Shown here piece after piece: positions 14,968 to 23,597 of a stretch of 64,000 bases of DNA (the first letter of the stretch is position 1; each line of letters starts with the position of its first letter). Source of the stretch: DATLLJ01 sp965229885 (GTDB lineage: Bacteria; Acidobacteriota; Vicinamibacteria; Vicinamibacterales; CAVVIG01); assembly GCA_965229885.1 (NCBI GenBank), contig CBDDJX010000003.1, positions 1,984,001 through 2,048,000 of the forward strand, given 5' to 3'. Below the pieces are notes generated by a model. That model saw nothing but the letters and a program-made list of their open reading frames with translations. It searched no databases and was not told the DNA's origin. The translations under genes were made by a program, and so were the position numbers.

Positions 14968-16299
14968 TCAAGGGATGACCTGCCAGTCCCCGAGCGCCAG
15001 CTCGCGGGCGGCGAACTGGTACACGAGCACCCGTTTCCCGTCGAGCCGGTGGGGATCCCGCCAGAGCATGGCCCGCGTGGCGAATGCGCCCTGGTCGTTC
15101 TGCACGAGACGGTCGACCGGCCGCCGCAGCCCATAGCTCAGCTGCTCGACGAAGCCCGCCGAGGTTCCCCAGCCCAGCGACTCGAGCGTGTAGATATTGC
15201 TGAAGCTGTCCCCGAGCACGATCACATCCGCCTCGCGCGACGACCGCCACGGCGATCCGTCGGCCTGCAGCACTCGACGCAGATAGACAGCTTCAGGTGT
15301 GTACAACGTGGTCTCTGCCGGCAGATCCAGCATCTGCAGTGTGTCTCCCGTGTTGCGCACCTCCTGCCGCTCGATCCGATAGCCGGGGTCGGCCGAAGCC
15401 GGCAGATCGACGTGCGCCTCGATGAAGGCGGCCAGCCGCCCCGCCACCGCTTCCATCGTTTCGGGTCGCCAGTGCGAGTCGGAGACGAGGTACTGCGGAC
15501 CGGCGCGGCGTGCAGGGGCCAGTACGTCCGACGGATCGAACACCAGCACGCCTTCGCGACTCATGGCCTCGACGAATTCCCTGTACGACGGATTCTGGAT
15601 GACTTCCGCGCCGTCGGCATAGCGGCGCGCAAGCTTCTCCGGGTGCACGCCCGGCTTGAGCGGCGTCGGCACGACGACAAGCATGATCCCGCGCGCTTCG
15701 AGGTCGCGCTTGAACCGGCCGATGGCCCGGCGGGGATCGGGCTGCGGCGGTGCCTCCCACTCGGATGCGGAGGCGACACGTCGTCGGAGTTCCGCCGGCT
15801 CGAGGAATCCGCGTCCGGTGAGGTACTCGACATCTGGCCGATAGAACAGCCAGCCCTCGCGGCCCCAGTACACGCGCTCGTTGCCCGCGCCGAGCAAGCC
15901 GGTCAGCACGGCCTGCGTCGGCGGCCGGAGCGTCCGGCCCAGCAGCGACTCGTCCTCCAGCCCCAGCTCGAACCGGCTGATCGCCGTGAGCACGCTCCGG
16001 TTCGCAACGACGAGGTGTTCCCACGCCGAAGCGCTTTCCGGCGTTGACACTGTTGAGTCGGGAGCCCGGGACCGAAGTTCGGCGGGCAGGCGCGCCAGGT
16101 GCGACCAGGCGCTCGAGAGGCCCTGCGCCCGTAGCGCACGGAGGCCGGCAAGCTCGACGACCGGCACGACGACGATGACCGTCAGGAAGCCCGCAATCAG
16201 TAAGTGCACAATCGGCGGCGACACCGTCGTGTGACCCACCTCGATCCGCGCGACCTCCTCCCGCGACACGCCGACTGGCAGCAATGAACGATGCGGCAT
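14968..16299 (-). CDS. AlgJ/AlgX-like SGNH acetyltransferase partner protein
   Basis: The 443-aa protein starts at the ATG at 16299, overlapping the stop of the MBOAT gene (TGATG), so the pair is translationally coupled. The N-terminus has one hydrophobic anchor (VHLLIAGFLTVIVVVPVVEL) and the rest is periplasmic. Family signs are GREGWLFYRPD, VVVPTPLKPGVHPEKL, the DSHW motif (LVSDSHWRPETMEAVA) and VIVLGDSFSNIYTL, the SGNH block with the Ser nucleophile. In AlgI/AlgJ/AlgX systems the MBOAT passes acetyl groups across the membrane and this partner puts them on a polysaccharide. The substrate here is unknown. Confidence 0.82.
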   Translation of the reverse strand: MPHRSLLPVGVSREEVARIEVGHTTVSPPIVHLLIAGFLTVIVVVPVVELAGLRALRAQGLSSAWSHLARLPAELRSRAPDSTVSTPESASAWEHLVVANRSVLTAISRFELGLEDESLLGRTLRPPTQAVLTGLLGAGNERVYWGREGWLFYRPDVEYLTGRGFLEPAELRRRVASASEWEAPPQPDPRRAIGRFKRDLEARGIMLVVVPTPLKPGVHPEKLARRYADGAEVIQNPSYREFVEAMSREGVLVFDPSDVLAPARRAGPQYLVSDSHWRPETMEAVAGRLAAFIEAHVDLPASADPGYRIERQEVRNTGDTLQMLDLPAETTLYTPEAVYLRRVLQADGSPWRSSREADVIVLGDSFSNIYTLESLGWGTSAGFVEQLSYGLRRPVDRLVQNDQGAFATRAMLWRDPHRLDGKRVLVYQFAARELALGDWQVIP

Positions 16300-17750
16300 C
16301 AGAAGATGAAGTAGATGAACGGGTTGAACGCCTGCGTGGCCAGCACCACGGCCGACAGCGCGAGCAGCGCCAGTATCGCGGCGGCTTTCAGCAGCGTCAG
16401 CCTCCGCGTCCAGTCCCATGTCTGGGGTGCAGTCCACACAACCGCGCCGGACGCCAGAAAGGTCCCGAGGTAGTACGGTTGGTACACAATGCCGGACAGC
16501 AGACCGGCACCTTCCTGCAACTCGCCGAGGGCGAGCATGTTTCCCACGTAGCGGATCGCCTGCGGAAGATCCGACGCACGAAAGAACACCCAGGCGACGA
16601 GCACGGTCGTAAACGTGGCCGCGACGCGCGCTGGCGCAGGGAGGCCTGAGTAGATCGCGGCCTTGCCGCGCAGGCGCTCGAACGCCAGGAGCGCGCCGTG
16701 GATGGCTCCCCAGATCACGAAGTTCCATGCGGCGCCGTGCCAGAGGCCGCCGATTACCATCACGATGGCCAGGTTCACGTAAGTACGTGCGCGGCCACTG
16801 CGATTGCCGCCGAGGGGCAGGTACAGATAGTCGCGCAGCCAGGTGGACAGCGAGATGTGCCAGCGGTGCCAGAACTCGGTAATCGACTGCGAGCGATAGG
16901 GCGAGTCGAAATTCTTCGGGAACACGAACCCGAGCATGAGGCCGAGGCCGATGGCCATGTCCGAGTAGCCACTGAAATCGAAATAGATCTGGAAGGCGTA
17001 CGCTGTGACGCCATACCAGGCCTCCAGAGGCCCGAGCGAGCCTGCGTCGAATGCCAGGTCCGCGATCTTGCCGCAGGGATTGGCCAGGAGGACCTTCTTC
17101 GCAAGCCCGACGCAGAGAAACGCGATGCCGCGCGCGAACTTCGTCGCCGTGTGCGTCCGCGACTGGATCTGGTCCGCCACTTCAGAAAAGCGGATGATCG
17201 GGCCGGCCACGAGCTGCGGGAACATCGACACATAACAGGCGAAGTCGATGAATCTGCGAGTCGCCGCTGCGCGGCCTCGATAGACGTCGATGGTGTAGCT
17301 CATCGACTGGAACGTGTAGAAGCTGATGCCGAGCGGCAGCGTCACCTTGAACGCCACGTCGAGCCGGAGCGCGGGCAGGCCGATCGCGTCCGCCAGCGCG
17401 CCCATGCTCTCCGCCGCGAAGTTGAAGTACTTGAAGAACCCCAGCAACGCGACGTTGCTACAGATCGATGCCGCGAGAGCCAGGCGCGCGGCCCGGGGTC
17501 GCCTGGCGTGTGCCGCCGGGACCGTGTCGACGGGCGCCGTCGCTGGATGACGACTGATCACGCGACCGGCGACATAGTCGACGATGGTCGAGCCGAGCAG
17601 CAGCGGCACGAAGAGCGGGTTGGCCCACCCATAGAAAAAGTAGCTGGCCGTGGTCAGCACGAGGTGCTGGGCGCGCCGCGGGGCGGCGTAGTACAGCATC
17701 AGCGCGACTGGCAGGAAGTAGAAGAGGAAGAGGTAGGAGCTGAAGACCAT
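16299..17750 (-). CDS. MBOAT-family O-acyltransferase (AlgI/DltB type)
   Basis: The 483-aa polytopic membrane protein has the MBOAT hallmarks: SYFFYGWANPLFVPLLLGST near the N-terminus, PLGISFYTFQSMSYTIDVYR, FSGYSDMAIGLGLMLG, NFDSPYRSQSITEFWHRWHI and the catalytic His in GGLWHGAAWNFVIWGAIHG. It loads an acyl group, usually acetyl, and passes it across the inner membrane. The downstream partner at 14968-16299 supports transfer to an extracytoplasmic polysaccharide. The ATG at 17750 matches the usual N-terminus length. Confidence 0.93.
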   Translation of the reverse strand: MVFSSYLFLFYFLPVALMLYYAAPRRAQHLVLTTASYFFYGWANPLFVPLLLGSTIVDYVAGRVISRHPATAPVDTVPAAHARRPRAARLALAASICSNVALLGFFKYFNFAAESMGALADAIGLPALRLDVAFKVTLPLGISFYTFQSMSYTIDVYRGRAAATRRFIDFACYVSMFPQLVAGPIIRFSEVADQIQSRTHTATKFARGIAFLCVGLAKKVLLANPCGKIADLAFDAGSLGPLEAWYGVTAYAFQIYFDFSGYSDMAIGLGLMLGFVFPKNFDSPYRSQSITEFWHRWHISLSTWLRDYLYLPLGGNRSGRARTYVNLAIVMVIGGLWHGAAWNFVIWGAIHGALLAFERLRGKAAIYSGLPAPARVAATFTTVLVAWVFFRASDLPQAIRYVGNMLALGELQEGAGLLSGIVYQPYYLGTFLASGAVVWTAPQTWDWTRRLTLLKAAAILALLALSAVVLATQAFNPFIYFIF

Positions 17751-17799
17751 CTACGGGCAGGCGGCCTGAAAGCCTACATGGCGTCTGGTCAACGGATGG

Positions 17800-19236
17800 T
17801 TACAACTGGCTCACGTCGAAATACAGCGGCAGAGAGGCTTCGACGCTGTCGCTGATGAGCCGCTCGCCTTCCAGCTCCGGATGGGCGTCGTAGCGATCGA
17901 CGGTGAGCGTGAACGCGGCGCCAGCGATCTTACGGGCCGTGGCAAGTTCGCGGCTGTCGCGGATGGCCCACTGCGCGATCTGGATCGTCGGCTCCGCGTA
18001 CGCTCCCTGGAGGACCTCGACGACCTCGTACTCGTTCACGACGAGCGCGTTGCGGTACGGCAGGATCTCCTGCGGTGTCGGGATCGGCCCAGGGCGATCC
18101 AGCCGCACGCTGATCACGAGACGCCCGGCTTCCCCAATGCGCGCCGATCGTCCGGTGGTCTCGCCGGCGGCCGTCGGGTGCGAAGGGCCGATTGGACCAC
18201 CGGGCCGGCGCGAGTACGGGCTATCCGCGAGATCAATCCACACGTCGGGCATCGAGTCGCCGCCCGAGTTGTTCGTCACGCGGGCCCAGGCCTCGACCTC
18301 GGTGAAATCCTCGCTGAAGCGCCCCATGTAGACCTCGACCTGCTTCCCACCGGTCCGCGCCTGATTAGGTCCGCCCTGGTTGTACGGCCCGGAGATCGTG
18401 AGGAAGCGCGGATGGTTCGACCAACGCGGGTGGTATACCTCGGCGCCGTCAAACCCTTCTGCGTGATTGATGTTTACCATCCAGCGCGCGCCGGCCTCGA
18501 CGTCGACCATCGTCACGTTGCGGTGGGCGCCGTCGAAATACCAGAGGAGCAACCCGCGGGCGCTGATGAGCGATGTCCAGCATCCCTCGCCGAACTTGGT
18601 CATCGAGCCGTTCGGCAGCTCTACGAGGGTGGCATCGGGCCACGGACAAAGGCCGCTCGCGTACCGGCCGTCGGCCGACACGCGGAACCCGTCCCCGCCG
18701 ACAACCGATTTGTTCCAGACGACCTCGCGCTTGTCCGGCGTGTCGATCGGGAACCGGGACACCACGGCGAAGCCGCCCTCCCCGTTGTCGGTGCCGACGT
18801 ACACCCACTCGCTGCCGTCCTCCGGGTGCTCCCACACGTCCATGGCGAACGCGCTGGCGAGCGTCCGCAGGCCGGTGCCGTCCCAGTTTACGACGAAGAC
18901 TTCCGGCGGGCCAGGTAGGACCCGGCTGGAGAAGACGATTCGGTCGCCGCGCGGAGTGAGCAGCGGTTGCACGTAGCTGGCAGGTGTTCCGAGGATGACG
19001 CGCTCGCCTTCGCCGTCGTGGGAATCGAAGCCCATCAAGACAAGCTGCACTCCCTCTGCGCGCGGGTCCGAGCCGTCGCCCTGCACCCACACGGCGCGGG
19101 TGTGTGCGCCCGTGAGAGCCCGCACGTCGGCGCCGGGGCCTTCGACGACCGGAGCGGTGCCGGAACAGCTCGCAGCTGCGAGTGCAGACGCCACCAAAAA
19201 GGCCCGGATCGCGCGCGTGCGCTTCTGACAGGTCAT
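17800..19236 (-). CDS. TolB-like beta-propeller lipoprotein
   Basis: The 478-aa protein has a lipoprotein signal (RAIRAFLVASALAAASCSG, lipobox AAASC). The body shows WD40/TolB-like propeller repeats: YVQPLLTPRGDRIVFSSRVL, FVVNWDGTGLRTLAS, GFRVSADGRYASGLCPW and YHPRWSNHPRFLTISGPYNQ. The last 100 residues form a separate beta-rich domain (YEVVEVLQGAYAEPTIQIAQ). It is likely anchored in the envelope. It lies 49 bases upstream of the MBOAT gene on the same strand, so it may be co-transcribed. The exact role is unknown. Confidence 0.7.
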   Translation of the reverse strand: MTCQKRTRAIRAFLVASALAAASCSGTAPVVEGPGADVRALTGAHTRAVWVQGDGSDPRAEGVQLVLMGFDSHDGEGERVILGTPASYVQPLLTPRGDRIVFSSRVLPGPPEVFVVNWDGTGLRTLASAFAMDVWEHPEDGSEWVYVGTDNGEGGFAVVSRFPIDTPDKREVVWNKSVVGGDGFRVSADGRYASGLCPWPDATLVELPNGSMTKFGEGCWTSLISARGLLLWYFDGAHRNVTMVDVEAGARWMVNINHAEGFDGAEVYHPRWSNHPRFLTISGPYNQGGPNQARTGGKQVEVYMGRFSEDFTEVEAWARVTNNSGGDSMPDVWIDLADSPYSRRPGGPIGPSHPTAAGETTGRSARIGEAGRLVISVRLDRPGPIPTPQEILPYRNALVVNEYEVVEVLQGAYAEPTIQIAQWAIRDSRELATARKIAGAAFTLTVDRYDAHPELEGERLISDSVEASLPLYFDVSQL

Positions 19237-19293
19237 CGAAGCCGAGCGTCCCTACTTGGCGAACCGTGTCCCATGGTATCACCGGCCCGCGAG

Positions 19294-19609
19294 GGCGTTG
19301 GTGCATAGTGGCGTTGTTGCACGAAGCCCGTGGGCTTGGGGCTTCTCGTGAAACGCCACGAGGGCCACACTACGGGGATGAAGTCGAAGGTCCATCCCAA
19401 TTACAAGACCCGGTACCGCGTTGCGAACTGGCCGGCCTACAACCAGGCCCTCGTGCGCCGCGGCGATGTGACCGCTGTGGTTGGCACCGGAGGCGATCGC
19501 CGCCTGGACACCCCGCCGGAGCAACATGCGGGGTGGGCAACGGCGGTACTCAGATCTGGCAATCGAGACTGCCCTGACCCTGCGGCTTATCTACCATCTC
19601 CCGCTACGC
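19294..19609 (+). pseudogene. Truncated IS5-family element, second copy
   Basis: It begins with ggcgttggtgcat (19294-19306), the same terminal sequence as the element at 164-1248. Its transposase start region (KSKVHPNYKTRYRVANWPAY, NQALVRRGDVT) is close to that copy. A one-base insertion near 19474 shifts the frame; correcting it gives LWLAPEAIAAWTP, then GGQRRYSDLAIETALTLRLI and YHLPLR. The sequence ends at the TA where the IS630 element begins and the rest is missing. It is a dead relic. Confidence 0.8.
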
Positions 19610-20642
19610 TAGTACTTACTTGTACAGTTCGACGTTAATTACGTAGACTGGTGGCATGGGCCGTCCAGCCACGGCGATTGAGTTGACGCCAGAAGATCGC
19701 GCCACGTTGACTCAGCGTCTGCGCGCGCCCACCAGCGAGCAGCGCGTGGTCGTGCGCGCGCGCATCGTGCTGGCTGCCGCCGACGGGCAGTCGACCGACG
19801 GCATCGCTGAACAGTTGGCCCTGCGCCCGGCGACCGTGAGTAAGTGGCGGCACCGGTTTGCGACGCAGGGCGTGGCCGGCCTGGCCGATGCGCCGCGCCC
19901 TGGCCCCAGCCGCCGCTACGACGCCGCGAGCGAGCGACGGATTTTGAAGCAGTTGGATGCGCCGCCATGGCATTCACTTGCGTCGTCGCCGATCCTGGTG
20001 CATCAGCACCGACCCGGAATTTGCGCCCAAGGCCGCCGACATCGTCGGCTTGTATCTCGCGCCGCCCGCCAACGCGGTCGTGATCTCGGTCGACGAGAAA
20101 CCGCACATTCAAGCCCTGGAACGCGCCCAAGGCTACCTGCGGCTGCCGAACGGCACGGCGCTGCGCGGCTTCAGTCATGAGTACCAAGCGCCACGGCACC
20201 AGTACGTTGTTCGCGGCACTGAATATCGCGACGGGGCAGCTCACGGCGGGGCACTACGCCCGGCGGCGCCGGCGCGAGTTCCTGGACTTCATGAACGACG
20301 TGGTCGCCGGGTACCCTGACCAGGAGTTGCATATCGTGTTGGACAACCTCAACACGCACAAACCGAAACACGACCGCTGGCTCGCGCGCCATCCCCGCGT
20401 GCATCTCCACTACGCCCCCACGCGGGCCAGCTGGCTCAATCAAATCGAGTACTGGTTCAGTATCCTCAGTCGGCGGGCCTTGCAGGGCGCAAGCTTCACC
20501 TCGGTGCCGCAGTTACGCGAGGCCATCGACTGCTTCGTCAAGACCTACAATGCGCACGCCACGCCCTTTGAGTGGCGCAAGCGCGTGGTGCATTCCGTCG
20601 GGCTCAAGCATTGTTACGCCGATTTGCGCAGCTAAGTACTAG
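19609..20642 (+). mobile_element. IS630-family insertion sequence, degenerate
   Basis: Terminal inverted repeats ctagtactta (19609-19618) and taagtactag (20633-20642) extend imperfectly inward for about 27 bp. TA is present at both junctions, as expected for IS630/Tc1-mariner insertion. The left side lies in the IS5 relic. The right end coincides with the stop codon of the YCII-like gene. The transposase inside is frameshifted and internally deleted, so the element cannot move by itself. Confidence 0.8.
19656..20635 (+). pseudogene. IS630-family transposase, frameshifted and internally deleted
   Basis: Three frames carry consecutive parts. From 19656: an HTH region (LTPEDRATLTQRLRAPTSEQ, DGIAEQLALRPATVSKWRHR). 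From about 19960 in another frame: HGIHLRRRRSWCISTDPEFA, VVISVDEKPHIQALERAQGY (first catalytic Asp). From about 20177 in a third frame: HGTSTLFAALNIATGQL, LHIVLDNLNTHKPKH (second Asp) and ASWLNQIEYWFSILSRRALQ (Glu). About 35 codons between the HTH and the catalytic domain are missing. Full reconstruction would give a normal DDE transposase. Confidence 0.85.
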
Positions 20643-20982
20643 GGCATTTCCATGATCGGGATGATCTCGATTGTCCCGTCCATGAGCGACAGATGAGGGC
20701 ACGTCTTTGAGAGCGTCTGGATGGCCTTGATGTTCTTGCCCTCCAGTACATAATAGCCCCCGACGTAGCTGGCTGCATTGCCGGCGCGCTTCGCCTTGGT
20801 CGTCTTCGCCTTACCCACGATCTGGACGGCGGCAGAACTTTGCAGCGGAGCGCCGTCCTTCAAGGCACCAGATGCCCCCAGCTTTGCATGTACTGGCCCC
20901 ACTTCTCCATGAGGGTCTTGTGCTTGGCCGGTGAAAGTTTACTGGCGTCTCCGCCACGATACAGAACGAGAAACCTAGACAT
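20639..20982 (-). pseudogene. YCII-related small protein, single frameshift
   Basis: The ATG at 20982 opens MSRFLVLYRGGDASKLSPAK, HKTLMEKWGQYMQ. The frame then stops early, and in the neighbouring frame the protein continues KLGASGALKDGAPLQSS, GGYYVLEGKNIKAIQTLSKT, CPHLSLMDGTIEIIPIMEMP. Both parts fit one YCII-like ferredoxin-fold protein of about 113 residues. The defect fits loss of one A in the caaag at about 20890. The stop codon TAG (20639-20641) is formed at the right end of the IS630 element, so the insertion sits exactly at the gene's 3' end. Confidence 0.7.
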
Positions 20983-21144
20983 GCGCGGATTGAACTCCCT
21001 GAAAAAGATAGATGATAGAGACGTACACGGCAGACCACTGACCTTGTCGATCAGGGAACGGTCGAAACATCCGAACAACTGAAAGCGTATAGCATTACTG
21101 GGCTGCCTTGATGCCGAGCGCGGCATTCGCCTCTCGGCCCCCGT

Positions 21145-22479
21145 CTAGCGTCCGCCGAAAAGATAGCTGCAGGCGATGACCGCGCCGGCAACGCCCGCGA
21201 CATCGGCGGTCAATGCCGCGGCGAGCGTGTGGCGAATCCGCCGAACCTGCACCGAGCCGTAGTAGACAGCGAGTACGTAGAACGTTGTTTCGGTGGATCC
21301 CTGGAAGGTGCTGACGAGATACCCGGTGTAGCTATCGGGGCCGATGGCCGGATCCTGAATCGTCGCCGCCAGGATGCCGTAGGCGCCGGAGCCGGACAGC
21401 GGCCGCATCAGCGCCATCGGCAGCGCGTCGCCCGGCAAGCCAAACCTCGAGGTCATGGGCGACAGGAACCCGACGATGATGTCGAGCGCCCCGCTGGCAC
21501 GCAGCATTGCTACCGCTACAAGGATGGCCACCAGGTACGGGATGATCCGCAGCGCCACCTGAAACCCGTCGCGCGCGCCCTCCACGAACACTTCGTAAAC
21601 ACGGACCCGGCGAGCCGCGCCAAACCCGAGTAGCGCCACCATCAGGCCGGGAATGATCCAGGGCGACACCGCATCGCCGTACACCACCGCCAGCGGGATC
21701 ACCCCCACGATCGCGGCCAGCGCCGTCACCGAGACCCAGACGGGATACGCACCTGAGGACGCCTCGGCGGACACCTCTGGGAGTGCTGCCTCAGGTGCCG
21801 GACCGGTGCCGGGTGCGTTCAAGGCCGCGACGTCGGCCGACCCTTCACCCGCGGCCTCCGTCGCATCAACCGTCGAGAACCGCTGGTACACCTTGACCGC
21901 GACAAACGCGCACATCGTCGCCACGCAGGTTGCAAACAGCGTCGTCGGCAGAATACCCGCCGGGTCCATCGATCCCGCCGAGACCCTCAGCGCGATGACA
22001 CCCGTAGGTAGCAGTGTCAGGGACGAGGTATTCAGGGCCAGAAACAACACCATCGCGTTGCTGGCGGTGCCCTTGACGGGATTCAGCTTGTCGAGTTCCT
22101 GCATCGCGCGGATGCCAAACGGCGTGGCGGCGTTGGCCAAGCCGAGCGCGTTGGCCGAGAAGTTCAGGATCATCGCACCCATCGCGGGATGATTCGCGGG
22201 CACCTCGGGAAAGGCACGCACCATAAGCGGACGCAGTGTCTTGGCGATGATCGTGAGGAGCCCCCCTGCCTCGGCGACCTTCATCAGCCCAAGGAAGAGC
22301 GCCATCATGCCCACGAGGCCGATGGCCAGCGTGACCGACCCGCCCGCCGCCTCCACCATCGCCGTGCCCAGCGCGGCCATCGGCTGCACGCTGTCTGCCC
22401 CGCCCGGCACCCACTGCAACTGGTGGTAGCCGCCGACGATGAAGGCGACGAAGACGATCCCGAGAAAGACTGCGTTCAT
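21145..22479 (-). CDS. SpmA-SpmB fusion, nucleoside-recognition (Gate) domain membrane protein
   Basis: The 444-aa polytopic membrane protein has two Gate-type halves. The first (residues about 45-200) has ANHPAMGAMILNFSANALGL, ANAATPFGIRAMQELDKLNP and NTSSLTLLPTGVIALR, as in SpmA. The second (about 255-444) has EGARDGFQVALRIIPYLVAI, PLSGSGAYGILAATIQD and STFQGSTETTFYVLAVYYGS, as in SpmB. A Pro/Ala/Glu-rich linker joins them. In Bacillus the separate proteins act in spore core dehydration; fused forms are common in non-sporulating bacteria with unknown transport function. The rve-type IS inserted only 33 bp upstream of the start. Confidence 0.88.
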   Translation of the reverse strand: MNAVFLGIVFVAFIVGGYHQLQWVPGGADSVQPMAALGTAMVEAAGGSVTLAIGLVGMMALFLGLMKVAEAGGLLTIIAKTLRPLMVRAFPEVPANHPAMGAMILNFSANALGLANAATPFGIRAMQELDKLNPVKGTASNAMVLFLALNTSSLTLLPTGVIALRVSAGSMDPAGILPTTLFATCVATMCAFVAVKVYQRFSTVDATEAAGEGSADVAALNAPGTGPAPEAALPEVSAEASSGAYPVWVSVTALAAIVGVIPLAVVYGDAVSPWIIPGLMVALLGFGAARRVRVYEVFVEGARDGFQVALRIIPYLVAILVAVAMLRASGALDIIVGFLSPMTSRFGLPGDALPMALMRPLSGSGAYGILAATIQDPAIGPDSYTGYLVSTFQGSTETTFYVLAVYYGSVQVRRIRHTLAAALTADVAGVAGAVIACSYLFGGR

Positions 22480-22511
22480 GCGACTGTGCTAATTCGAGAA
22501 AGGAACTCCCC

Positions 22512-23224
22512 CGTGCTGGCTACTTTCTCCATCCGCGAATCACGCGGCGCGGCGGTAGTCATGACGAAGTCCGTTGAGGACTGGCAGCGCGACGACGTTC
22601 CCGGTGAGTTCCGGGCTCCGGCGAACTGCCTGCTCTTGGTTGACGCCCTGATGCGGGCGGACTGTGTTGTAGAAGCGGACAAACTCGGTGACCAGTTGTC
22701 GCAGGTGCGGCTCGTCTAAGGATGAGCACATGGTCGAGCAGCTCTCTTCTGAGCGTCCCGACGAAGCGCTCCGCGACGGCGTTCATGTTGGGCGCCCATG
22801 GTGCCGTCCGCACAACGGACGCTCCTGCACCCTCGGAGGCCCCGTGGCTCGTGGATGTGCGCCCTCGTGGCCGGGACCGCCATCGCCAGAAAAGCCGAAA
22901 CCCCAATCGATGCCAACGCAGCACCGTCTCCGGCTGGATCAACGTCACGACGGGTCGCCCCGTCGACGTCGCCAGCACCCCGATGATACACCGCTGCATG
23001 GGCGACCAGCGGACCCGTTTGCCTCGCAGGCGACACTTCGCCGCCACCACCTGCTGCCGGAGGATTTCATTTTCCGCGACAAGGACAGCACGCGAGCCGA
23101 GCATGCCAAACACGAATCGTCAACAGGCACCAAGCATTCCGACTAGCCTATCAGGCGAGGGGCGGTCTGTTCAGCCAGCCCTCGCAGCCCAACAACGACG
23201 CGGATGGAGGAAGTAGCCAGCACG
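22512..23224 (-). mobile_element. rve-type insertion sequence, 713-bp degenerate copy
   Basis: The ends are 24-bp inverted repeats, cgtgctggctactttctcca plus tccg (22512-22535) and its complement at 23201-23224 with a single mismatch. The inside carries remnants of an integrase-core transposase on the minus strand, with the catalytic part largely deleted. The 224-bp element at 14204-14427 has the same ends. Both copies abut hsdM 5' sequence. Its left end lies just upstream of the SpmA-SpmB gene and may supply or disrupt that promoter. Confidence 0.8.
22540..23113 (-). pseudogene. Integrase-core transposase remnant
   Basis: From about 23113 the minus strand encodes SRAVLVAENEILRQQVVAAK, VRWSPMQRCIIGVLATSTGR and LIQPETVLRWHRLGFRLFWR, the N-terminal HTH part. 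It then jumps to APNMNAVAERFVGTLRRELL, the catalytic Glu region, so the segment with both catalytic Asps is deleted. A frameshift near 22715-22735 then moves to RQLVTEFVRFYNTVRPHQGV, ending at 22540. It is not functional. Confidence 0.8.
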
Positions 23225-23263
23225 GGTGGCGTCTTTGGATGCCTTGGCCTTCGTTCGGGCCAT
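23225..23263 (-). pseudogene. hsdM: HsdM start codons (13-codon remnant)
   Basis: The minus strand reads ATG then ARTKAKASKDAT, directly abutting the right inverted repeat of the IS at 23224. The same KASKDAT segment begins the larger HsdM fragment at 14735, so this is the 5' end of a second type I methylase gene whose remainder is gone. Sequence upstream (23264 to about 23360) shows no other gene and may hold the old promoter. Confidence 0.65.
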
Positions 23264-23361
23264 TGAGCGTGGTCTTTCTCGGAGCAGCTGGTCCCGGCCG
23301 TGAGATTACATGAAAGGGGCCTTACTTAATCTAAACCTGGCACGTGGGCACCAAAGCAGCT

Positions 23362-23496
23362 TTAGGGCCGGCGATTATTTAGAACGAACCCTAACCCTGC
23401 TCCGCCGAACACGGCTCCAGCCGTGATCGCGGCCGCGGCCGCCAGGACGATGGGCCAGATGTTTCCGGGCCCCGACCAGAACAGCCCGGCCGTCAT
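23362..23496 (-). CDS. Possible 44-aa small membrane protein
   Basis: The minus-strand frame from ATG 23496 reads MTAGLFWSGPGNIWPIVLAA, AAAITAGAVFGGAGLGFVLN and stops at 23362. One strongly hydrophobic, glycine-zipper-like segment is evident. An in-frame stop lies ten codons upstream of the ATG and no clear ribosome-binding site was seen. It may be a real small membrane protein or the tail of a lost gene. Otherwise the stretch 23264-23597 holds nothing I recognise; the promoter of the AI-2E transporter gene should lie in its right part. Confidence 0.25.
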   Translation of the reverse strand: MTAGLFWSGPGNIWPIVLAAAAAITAGAVFGGAGLGFVLNNRRP

Positions 23497-23597
23497 GCCT
23501 GAGATCGCGCCAGGCGTCCCCGCGGGTCATGATCGCGGCAGTGCGGCGCCGGTGGAAGTGTCGCCTCGGGTTACACTTCGGCGGTGGACTCTGAACC

